64,000 nt of DNA from CALBRZ01 sp964511065 (lineage in GTDB: Bacteria > Planctomycetota > Planctomycetia > Pirellulales > S012-138). Both the position numbers and the translations under genes were made by a program. Shown one piece after another: positions 1 through 11,901 of this stretch. The notes beneath the pieces were generated by a model. It did not search any database and had not been told where the DNA came from. It was given only the letters and a program-made list of their open reading frames with translations. The stretch covers positions 1-64,000 of the forward strand of contig CAZEEG010000011.1 of assembly GCA_964511065.1 (NCBI GenBank), given 5' to 3'. Position 1 is the stretch's first letter, and each line of letters begins with the position of its first letter.

Positions 1-73
1 GCAAGCAACCACCCTACTGGTTGGCGGCTTACCGAGTTTGAATGGTCACATTGCGAGCCAGCATCGCGCCATT

Positions 74-94
74 GCCGGGTGGCGAGCACCCGGC
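74..94 (-). terminator. GC-rich hairpin after the DUF1501 gene
   Basis: A perfect 8-bp inverted repeat (GCCGGGTG and CACCCGGC) encloses a 5-base loop about 30 bases past the stop codon of the minus-strand DUF1501 gene. No T-run follows, so it may be a processing or pause hairpin and not a classic intrinsic terminator. Confidence 0.5.
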
Positions 95-126
95 CTACCG
101 GCTGCGGGTAAGCACGCAACACGTGC

Positions 127-1599
127 CTATGCCAAGATCCCCTTCACCACGTTGCCGTGGACGTCGGTCAGGCGGAAGTCGCGGCCCTGGAAGCGGAACG
201 TCAACCGCTCGTGGTCGATGCCCAAGAGGTGCAGGATCGTGGCATTGAGATCGTGGATGTGGACCGGATTTTCCACCACGTTGTAGCTGAAGTCGTCGGT
301 CTCGCCGTAGGTGATGCCCGGCTGGATGCCGCCGCCGGCCAGCCACATGCTGAAGCAGCGGGGGTGGTGGTCGCGGCCGTAGTTGGTCTTGGTGAGCGTG
401 CCCTGGCAGTAGGTGGTGCGGCCGAATTCCCCACCCCACACCACCAGCGTATCGTCGAGCAGCCCTCGCTGCTTGAGGTCCTTAATCAGCGCGGCCTGGC
501 CCTGGTCCACATCGCGGCACTGGTTGCGGATGTCGCCCGGCAGGTTGCCGTGCTGGTCCCAGCCGCGGATGAAAATCTGCACGCACCGCACGTCGCGTTC
601 GATCAACCGCCGGGCGAGCAGGCAACTGGCCGCGAACGTGCCGGGCTTGGTCACTTCCGGGCCGTATAGATCGAGAATGTGCTGCGGTTCGTCGGAGATG
701 TCGGTCAACTCCGGCACCGAGGTCTGCATCCGGAACGCCATTTCGTACTGGGCGATCCGCGTTTGAATCTCCGGGTCGCCGAGCGCCTCGTACTCCCGCT
801 GGTTCAGTTGGTTGAGAGCGTCGAGCATCTTCCGCCGGGTGCCGTGGTCCAGGCCCTCGGGATTGGAGAGGTACAGCACCGGGTCGCCCTGGGAACGCAG
901 TGCCACGCCCGCATGGCGGCTGGGCAAGAAGCCGGCCCCCCACAGCCGGTTGTACAGGGCCTGGGCCGATTTGCGCCCGGTCCAACTGGAGGTTAAGACC
1001 ACGAACGAAGGCAAATCGCGGTTCATGCTGCCCAGCCCATAACTGAGCCAGGCGCCCAGGCTGGGGCGGCCCGGCCGCTGGTCGCCGGTCTGAATGTAGG
1101 TGATGGCTGGGTCGTGGTTGATGGCCTCGGTATTGACCGTTTTCACCACGCAGATGTCGTCGGCAATGCCGGCCGTGTACGGCAATAGCTCACTGACCCA
1201 AGTCCCATTGGCCCCGTAGCGGTCGAACTTGAAGATCGACGGGGCGATCGGGAATCGCTTCTGGCCCGAGGTCATGGTGGTGAACCGCTGCCCATTGATG
1301 ACCGAGGGCGGCAGGTCCTGGTCGTACATATCGACCAGCTTGGGCTTGTAGTCGAAGGTTTCAAACTGCGACGGCGCGCCGGACATGAACAGATAGATGA
1401 TCCGCTTGGCCTTGGGAGCCTTGTGCGGATGGCTCAGCGCCGGCTGCTCCTCATCGCTTGCCGCGGGGGCCGCAAACAGGCTGGGATTCAGCAGCGAAGC
1501 CAGCCCGATCGTGCCCAAGCCGGTGGCCGTGCGGCCGAAAAAGTGGCGTCGCGTCAGCAGGTGTTGATATTCGCTTCGAGGGTCCATGGCAGCGCTCAT
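127..1599 (-). CDS. DUF1501 family exported protein (sulfatase-like fold)
   Basis: This 490-residue protein belongs to the DUF1501 family, very common in planctomycetes and thought to have an alkaline-phosphatase/sulfatase-like fold; its substrate is unknown. I chose the ATG at 1599 because it leaves a short basic n-region before a twin-arginine motif (T-R-R-H-F-F-G, Arg17-Arg18) and a hydrophobic stretch ending in AAPAA, pointing to Tat export. A longer frame to 1731 has no signal-like start, and an ATG at 1587 is also possible. Family-like segments include GWDQHGNL, GGEFGRTTY and the C-terminal HIHDLNATILHLLGIDH. DUF1501 genes usually sit beside a DUF1549/DUF1553 cytochrome-type gene. None lies upstream here; the downstream side is cut by the window edge. 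Confidence 0.9.
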   Translation of the reverse strand: MSAAMDPRSEYQHLLTRRHFFGRTATGLGTIGLASLLNPSLFAAPAASDEEQPALSHPHKAPKAKRIIYLFMSGAPSQFETFDYKPKLVDMYDQDLPPSVINGQRFTTMTSGQKRFPIAPSIFKFDRYGANGTWVSELLPYTAGIADDICVVKTVNTEAINHDPAITYIQTGDQRPGRPSLGAWLSYGLGSMNRDLPSFVVLTSSWTGRKSAQALYNRLWGAGFLPSRHAGVALRSQGDPVLYLSNPEGLDHGTRRKMLDALNQLNQREYEALGDPEIQTRIAQYEMAFRMQTSVPELTDISDEPQHILDLYGPEVTKPGTFAASCLLARRLIERDVRCVQIFIRGWDQHGNLPGDIRNQCRDVDQGQAALIKDLKQRGLLDDTLVVWGGEFGRTTYCQGTLTKTNYGRDHHPRCFSMWLAGGGIQPGITYGETDDFSYNVVENPVHIHDLNATILHLLGIDHERLTFRFQGRDFRLTDVHGNVVKGILA

Positions 1600-1839
1600 C
1601 GTACACTCGGCGGGATCAAAGCTGTTGGAATGCAAGACGGCGGGAGCATCGCGCGGGCGACCGGCGAGGGGGTGGAAACCAGCGGGCGCAGGCGCAAGGC
1701 CGACAGCGGACAACCGCTGTTGTCTACCCATCCACAGAACTTGATTCTAACGGATCTCGCCCCAGTTTGCCACGAATGCGGGGGAAGATGTCCGCTGGAA
1801 GCGGTGCATGGTTGTTAAGCGACACCCTCCCCTGCGGCG

Positions 1840-6789
<4,950 letters not shown>

Positions 6790-6850
6790 GATTCCTTAAA
6801 CCGTCCGTAGAAAAAAGAGGGATAGCAATCAGGGCCGGCACAGCGGGCGA

Positions 6851-7348
6851 TCAGGGGCCGAGAGGCCGTTGCCGTGGAGCCGCAGGTTCCTCAAGGGGCA
6901 ATAAATAAGGCTCAATCTCGGCAAACTTCTTGGGGCCGATGCCTTTGACATCCAAAATTTCCCGGTGGCTGCGGAACCCGCCCCGCTCATCGCGCAGCAC
7001 CACGATCCGCCGAGCAAGCGTTTCGCCAATGCCAGTCACTTGGGCCAACTCGACCCAATGGCAGTGGTTCAGGTCGATCCGGTAGGCCCGTTGCTGGCGG
7101 GGGCGGGAGTCGAAACGGTACTGGTTCCAGCCACCCCGGTTCCACCAGACGACGGCACTAACCGCCAGGCAGACCAGCAGCAGCACCGCAACCGTGGCTT
7201 GCTCGCGACGCAGCAAAATAACTGGTTTCCAGCGGTTGGCTGGCTGCGATTCGTCCGCGCCGCCGGTCGGATTGCCGGCTGCTGCTGGTTCATAATGGCC
7301 ACCATCGACGCGGCCGGGCGCAGGCGAACTTGGGTGGCTGCGGTCCAC
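6851..7348 (-). CDS. ComEA-like membrane-anchored helix-hairpin-helix protein
   Basis: This 165-residue protein has a Pro/Gly-rich N-terminus, one hydrophobic membrane segment at about residues 50-68, and a C-terminal double helix-hairpin-helix region. The pattern I-D-L-N, then V-T-G-I-G-E-T-L-A-R-R-I, then V-K-G-I-G-P-K-K is typical of the ComEA DNA-binding module used in natural transformation. The start is GTG with AGAGGA about nine bases upstream. No comEC or comF lies nearby, so a role in DNA uptake is an inference; many planctomycetes carry stand-alone HhH proteins. It is followed by lhr, which also acts on DNA. Confidence 0.8.
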   Translation of the reverse strand: MDRSHPSSPAPGRVDGGHYEPAAAGNPTGGADESQPANRWKPVILLRREQATVAVLLLVCLAVSAVVWWNRGGWNQYRFDSRPRQQRAYRIDLNHCHWVELAQVTGIGETLARRIVVLRDERGGFRSHREILDVKGIGPKKFAEIEPYLLPLEEPAAPRQRPLGP

Positions 7349-7678
7349 GGCGTTGGTCCTCTTTGCGACCCTACACGCAGTACGGCCCCGGGCTCCACGG
7401 TATCAGGTTGGACAGCGGTATTATCCGCCCTGGCGAAATGCCCAACAAGCGGCCGGATGCGGGGGAGTTGCGGATTCTCGCGCAGTCCATGGCCACCCGC
7501 AGCCACTACGACCTCCCCGAAAACGCCGCATCCTCTTTCGAAAAACGCAAAGTCTGCCATGCAGGCCACACCGGTCAGTCCAATGACCGAATTCTGGCTG
7601 CCGCGCAATCGATCCAGCTCGGCAAATCCAGCCCTGCCCACCATTTGGGGCGGTTCGCCGCCTGCAGGTCAAAAATAG

Positions 7679-7720
7679 TGTACAAACGGTCTTGATTATG
7701 TACAACCGTATATTATATTT
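7679..7720. promoter_or_regulatory. Paired TGTACA element in an AT-rich promoter-like patch
   Basis: Two copies of TGTACAA followed by a related C-rich end start at 7679 and 7699, exactly 20 bp apart, so they face the same side of the helix. The second runs into TATTATATTTT. On plus, TTGATT (7692-7697) and TATATT (7714-7719) could form a weak promoter. On minus, a perfect TATAAT lies at 7717-7712 but has no clear -35. The element could serve lexA, the comEA-like gene, or both. Confidence 0.45.
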
Positions 7721-7795
7721 TCAGTGAAGGATGGGCCCTGGCCGATGGCCCGGATAGGGCGCGTTCAGCCGGCCCGATCGGCCAACGGTAACGGG

Positions 7796-7863
7796 CAGCC
7801 GTGGCGAACCAGCAGCCGTGGCGAACCAGCAGCCATGGCGAACCGGCAACCATCGTGAACCAG
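7796..7863. repeat. Four-copy 17-bp tandem repeat
   Basis: Units begin at 7796, 7813, 7830 and 7847. The unit is CAGCCGTGGCGAACCAG. The first two copies are identical and the third and fourth diverge progressively, which suggests slippage and decay. It lies about 310 bp upstream of lexA in non-coding DNA. Confidence 0.9.
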
Positions 7864-8173
7864 CGCGCGTAGCACCGACTGTACGCCGGCGGCACCCATG
7901 GCATCGGTTGTTCCATTCGCACAGCAAGAGCGAGGGCATTTCCCAGCGGAAGCGGGCCGGTTGTCGTCCTCCCGCCCGGCAAGGGAAGATTCCGGTGCAG
8001 GGGCATCCCGCCCGGCGCTGGTTACCTGTCGCTAGTTGCCTTGCCGCTGACTGCCGCGCATGGAACGCAGCGATTTCAGCGTTTCCGTTACGGAGCTTGT
8101 CTCCGGCGCTGCCCTGTTGTGTTGCTTCTGGTTGTGAGGGGCCATCCTCTCAACCTGGAAAGGAGCCAAGTTC

Positions 8174-8776
8174 ATGAGCGAACAAGCGCGACTGACGCCC
8201 AAGCAGCGCCAGGTTTACGAGTTCATTCGCGAAAAAATCCATTCCCGCGGCTACGGCCCCACCGTGCGGGAGATTGGCAGCGAGTTTAATATCCGCTCGC
8301 CCAACGGCGTGATGTGCCATCTCAAGGCCCTGGAGAAAAAGGGGCTGATCGTCCGCGAACCAAACATGTCGCGTGCGATTACCTTGGCCACCGAATCCTC
8401 GGAGCGGCCGCGCGGTTTGCCGTTGGCAGGCCGAGTGGCGGCGGGTTTACTGCACGAGGCGATCGAGCAGACCGAGCGGATCGACTTTGGCGATTTCTTC
8501 GATCCCGATCGACACTTCGTGCTGGAAGTCCACGGCGACTCGATGATCGAGGAGCAGATCGCCGACGGCGATTATGTGGTGGTTCGCAAGCAAGAGACGG
8601 CCCGGCCAGGGCAAGTGGTCGTCGCCCGCACCGACGAAAACGAGGCCACGCTCAAGCGTTGGTTCCCCGAAAAGAACCGTATCCGGCTGGAACCGGCCAA
8701 TTCGAGCATGGAACCGATCTACGTTCGCGACGCCCAGGTGTTGGGAGTGGTGGTCGGAGTGGTGCGCCGAATCTAA
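8174..8776 (+). CDS. lexA: LexA repressor, SOS response regulator
   Basis: This 200-residue protein is LexA, the self-cleaving repressor of the SOS response. The N-terminal winged helix-turn-helix starts with LTPKQRQVYEFI and includes GPTVREIG. The cleavage site is Ala90-Gly91 in GRVAAG. The catalytic Ser123 lies in GDSM and the general base Lys161 in ATLKRW; this 38-residue spacing is close to the 37 of E. coli LexA. The start is set by an AGGAG ribosome site eight bases upstream. I did not find an E. coli-type (CTGT-N8-ACAG) or Bacillus-type (GAAC-N4-GTTC) box in the leader. The TGTACA element about 455 bp upstream is one candidate for the operator, with low certainty. Confidence 0.98.
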   Translation: MSEQARLTPKQRQVYEFIREKIHSRGYGPTVREIGSEFNIRSPNGVMCHLKALEKKGLIVREPNMSRAITLATESSERPRGLPLAGRVAAGLLHEAIEQTERIDFGDFFDPDRHFVLEVHGDSMIEEQIADGDYVVVRKQETARPGQVVVARTDENEATLKRWFPEKNRIRLEPANSSMEPIYVRDAQVLGVVVGVVRRI

Positions 8777-8808
8777 GCATTCCGGTGCCCACTGGTGTTG
8801 CGGCAACC

Positions 8809-9783
8809 CTACCAGTAGTACGCGCCGTTGTAGTTGCGCACCGGGAGCGCCGGGGCGCTCGTGTGCTTGGGCGGCCGAACCAGGCTTCGCTCGGTTGAAA
8901 TGCCAGTGGCCGACGGACGCTCCTCGTCGGTCGGCGGTGCCTGCCTCGAGGGCGGTTGGGGAACCGCTTCGCCGGGCATCGGCTGCTGGGGCAGACTTTC
9001 CCCGGGCAATTCTCTCGGCAACTCGTCTCGTACGTGATTGCCGGGCCAATGTTCTTCGAGCGAGCCATCGGGCGGGGCGATCAGCGGGGCATTGGGAATG
9101 TCCCCAAACGGTCCCGGCCCGGGGCAGTTTGGAGCCAATAACTCCGGTCCTACCCCATACTCACCGGGAAAGGGAACCCGCTCGGGCACGAAACCGGGGC
9201 CCCAGGGTACTGCCGGAAGCAGTCCGCTCCATCCCCAAGGCAGCACGCCACCCCAGGGCCGATACCACCGGTACCAGGGACGATAGTAGTCGCTGTAACC
9301 GTAGTAATACCGGGGATAATAAGGCCCGTAATAGCCGATCCCATACCGCATCCGGTATGAGCCGCGATACCAGGGCGTGTAGATCGAGGGCGGTCGCAAG
9401 CCGGATGATGCCGCCACAACGCTCAATTGCTCCCGGGCATACTCGTTGTTGGATAGCAATCCGTTGTAGTTGCGCACCCGGTAGGAATACGAATCATCCG
9501 AGGCATAGGGCGACCGCTGGTACGGCAAGCGGCGATAGGCGGAGTAAGGCGATCCCTGCGCCCAAGCATCCACGGTCCATACCGTGCCCCAGACGAGTGC
9601 CAATAGGGCTGCCGTCAGGCCGCCCCGATAGGCGGTACGGCGATCCTTTGCCGCCAGCGCAGCCCTTTGCCTCGCAGGGTTGCTTGGCCCGGCATGAGGG
9701 CCACGGCGATAAACGGCCGTTGTGGCCGGGGCATTTTGGCAGTCGTGGCCGGATGAATTTGAGGTCAGCACAGGCAAAGCCAT
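8809..9783 (-). CDS. Exported tyrosine/proline-rich protein of unknown function
   Basis: I do not recognise this protein. From the ATG at 9783 it has 324 residues: a long basic start, a hydrophobic segment (TAALLALVWGTVWTV, about residues 55-75) ending at AWAQG like a signal peptide, a region very rich in Tyr, Arg, Gly and Trp, and a Pro-rich C-terminal third. The motif VRNYNG occurs twice, once just after the signal and once near the very end (VRNYNGAYYW), an internal duplication at the two termini. The frame stays open to 10122, but that extension looks like non-coding DNA; no good ribosome site marks either start. It is convergent with lexA, whose stop is 32 bp away. Confidence 0.65.
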   Translation of the reverse strand: MALPVLTSNSSGHDCQNAPATTAVYRRGPHAGPSNPARQRAALAAKDRRTAYRGGLTAALLALVWGTVWTVDAWAQGSPYSAYRRLPYQRSPYASDDSYSYRVRNYNGLLSNNEYAREQLSVVAASSGLRPPSIYTPWYRGSYRMRYGIGYYGPYYPRYYYGYSDYYRPWYRWYRPWGGVLPWGWSGLLPAVPWGPGFVPERVPFPGEYGVGPELLAPNCPGPGPFGDIPNAPLIAPPDGSLEEHWPGNHVRDELPRELPGESLPQQPMPGEAVPQPPSRQAPPTDEERPSATGISTERSLVRPPKHTSAPALPVRNYNGAYYW

Positions 9784-10388
9784 TGCACCGGAGGAATCAT
9801 TTGGAGTCGTCCCATCCTTCCCGTCTGCTTCGGCACCTAAGTCAGGCGAAGTCAGCGTACCCAAGGAACTGTCTTGGGAGGGGGAACGGCCGCGGACACA
9901 GGGTGCTGCGGAACATCCGCGCCGCCGGGGCGTTTGCCATGCTAGACAGCGGGCAATTTGAGCGTCAATCATAATCCAGGCAGGGGGCGCTTCGATGGAG
10001 GGCATGCCCGGGGGGCGATGATGCGGGCCGAGGATGCGATTGCGCGTCCCGCTGCGGCGGGGGCCGGTTGTGCGTTCCATGTGCAACGAATGCCGACGGC
10101 TCAAAGGATGGGGGGGCGGCATGCCGACATTTCCTTGGGGGGTGACCTCTCTTGGCCCGTTCTCACGCTCGGCTTTCGTCGGTATGTTGAAACGAAGATG
10201 CCGGAAGTACGAATTGGGCCGGCCCCGCTGATGGAGAAATGGCCGCCGCCCCGCCGAACCTTTGCGGCGTTTTGAACGTCGCTACGCTTGCGAACCATTC
10301 CTACCCAACTGTGGCCATGACGCCTGGTGATCCGATACCCATCGGCGGCCGAGGCGCTTTACAACGGCCGCAATGAAAGCCGTCAACG
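9784..10388. other. 605-bp divergent spacer upstream of the aminotransferase
   Basis: This lies between the chosen start of the tyrosine-rich protein and the aminotransferase gene. The minus-strand frame remains open through part of it (to 10122) and could be an N-terminal extension. I see no RNA gene, repeat or clear promoter. Confidence 0.45.
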
Positions 10389-11651
10389 ATGTCGCACGAA
10401 CCGGAAGAACAGCATCAACCGCCTTCCGCCCGCCCCTATACCGTGGAGGTGGCCGACCGCGTCAAGCGTCTGCCGCCGTACCTGTTTGCGCGAATCAATC
10501 AATTGATGCACGAGAAGCGCCAGGCCGGCGATGATGTGATCGACATGGGGATGGGCAATCCTTCCGATCCGCCACATCCCATGGTCGTGGAAAAACTGGC
10601 TGAAGCGGCTCGCGACCCGCGCAATCACGGCTACATGCCGGTGGCGGGCGTGCGGAATTTGCGGCGCGAGGTTTCGTACAAGTACTTCAAGCAGTTTGGC
10701 GTGCGGCTAGATCCCGAAAGCCAGGTCGTGGTTTGCCTGGGTTCCAAGGAAGGTTTCAGCCACATGTGCCTTGCGCTGCTGGGGCCGGGCGATACGGCCA
10801 TTGTGCCGAATCCCTCGTACCCGGCGCACCTGTATGGTGTGGCGTTGGCGGGCGGCAACGCGATCAGCCTGGAGGTGGCCGACAGCGAGAAATTTCTCTC
10901 CAACGTGGCGTATGCGTGCCAGCACCTGTATCCCAAGCCCAAGGTGGTGATTCTCAACTATCCGCATAATCCCAGCACTGTCACGGTGGAACCGGAGTTT
11001 TACGCGGAGATGGTCAAGCTGGCCAAGCGGTACAACTTCCTGGTCATCAGCGACCTGGCCTATGCCGATGTGACGTTTGACGGCTACCGGGCTCCCAGTT
11101 TCCTGGCCGCTCCGGGCGGCATGGATGTGGGTGTCGAATTCACCACCATGAGCAAAGGCTACAGCATGGCCGGGTGGCGGATCGGCGTTTGCGTAGGCAA
11201 TGCCGAGATGGTCCGCGCGCTGACCACGATCAAGGCCTACTACGATTACGGCATGTTCTTGCCGGTGCAGATCGCGTCGATCGTGGCCCTGCGGCACCTG
11301 GATGCGGCGGTTGAAGAACAGGCGGCCGTCTACCAGCGGCGCCGCGATACGCTGTGCGAAGGGCTGAATCGCCTGGGCTGGAATGTCAAGCCGCCTAAGG
11401 CGTCGATGTTTGTTTGGACCCAGATTCCGGAACCGTGGCGCAACCAGATGAGTTCGCTGGACTTCGCCATGAAACTGCTCAAAGAAGGCGACGTGGTGGT
11501 CAGCCCCGGTGCAGGGTTCGGACCCGCGGGCGAAGGCTACCTGCGGATGTCGCTGGTGGAAAACGAAGAACGCATCCGCCAGGCTGTCCGCCAGATCGGC
11601 CGTTGCCTGAAACAAACGCCGGCCAGCAAGTCCAGCGCAACGCAGGTATAA
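10389..11651 (+). CDS. alaC: AlaC-type class I/II aminotransferase
   Basis: The 420-residue product is a fold-type I PLP-dependent aminotransferase closest in appearance to AlaC, the glutamate-pyruvate aminotransferase that makes alanine; LL-diaminopimelate aminotransferase is a related alternative. Residues DMGMGNPSDPPHP form the N-terminal substrate-side motif, NYPHNPS carries the conserved Asn-Pro pair, and SDLAYAD the Asp-Tyr pair that contacts PLP. TTMSKGYSMAGWR holds the Schiff-base Lys256. The C-terminal LRMSLVENEERI supplies the carboxylate-binding Arg. The ribosome site is weak (GAAAG). The gene appears monocistronic, with 250 bp before ftsK. Confidence 0.9.
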   Translation: MSHEPEEQHQPPSARPYTVEVADRVKRLPPYLFARINQLMHEKRQAGDDVIDMGMGNPSDPPHPMVVEKLAEAARDPRNHGYMPVAGVRNLRREVSYKYFKQFGVRLDPESQVVVCLGSKEGFSHMCLALLGPGDTAIVPNPSYPAHLYGVALAGGNAISLEVADSEKFLSNVAYACQHLYPKPKVVILNYPHNPSTVTVEPEFYAEMVKLAKRYNFLVISDLAYADVTFDGYRAPSFLAAPGGMDVGVEFTTMSKGYSMAGWRIGVCVGNAEMVRALTTIKAYYDYGMFLPVQIASIVALRHLDAAVEEQAAVYQRRRDTLCEGLNRLGWNVKPPKASMFVWTQIPEPWRNQMSSLDFAMKLLKEGDVVVSPGAGFGPAGEGYLRMSLVENEERIRQAVRQIGRCLKQTPASKSSATQV

Positions 11652-11901
11652 GTTTGCACCGGTAAACAGTGCCGTTCGCATCGGCCTCTGCCGGTTTGGT
11701 AAACTGCGCCCTTTCGGAAAACAAATCCGCCACAATTGCCATTTCTAGAGTTTTCCTCGCGAAGCGGCCGATACTCGGTGATGAAGGATCGTTATCGAGC
11801 ATGGACGCTAGCAGTCTGAGGGAATTTCCCCGGGACGGTGCTAGTCGTAGCCTCCTGCGCCTTGGACTGCGCCACCGGCTTTCCGTGGCGAGGATGGGTT
11901 C

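Larger units (their letters stand above)
7349..8173. other. 825-bp divergent spacer between comEA-like gene and lexA
   Basis: No convincing gene is present. The spacer holds an AT-rich promoter-like patch with paired TGTACA palindromes (about 7679-7720), a four-copy 17-bp tandem repeat (7796-7863) and small inverted repeats nearer lexA, such as GGAACGC at 8062 with GCGTTTCC at 8079. A GTG-started frame running through the tandem repeats into lexA is probably chance. Confidence 0.6.

Noticed and set aside
7796..7863. Possible CRISPR array
   Set aside because: The units are contiguous 17-bp tandem copies without spacers, and no cas gene is near.
7818..8177. GTG-started frame reading through the 17-bp repeat into lexA
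   Set aside because: The 17-bp unit shifts frame at each copy and the product has no protein-like pattern; the ATGA overlap with lexA is probably chance.
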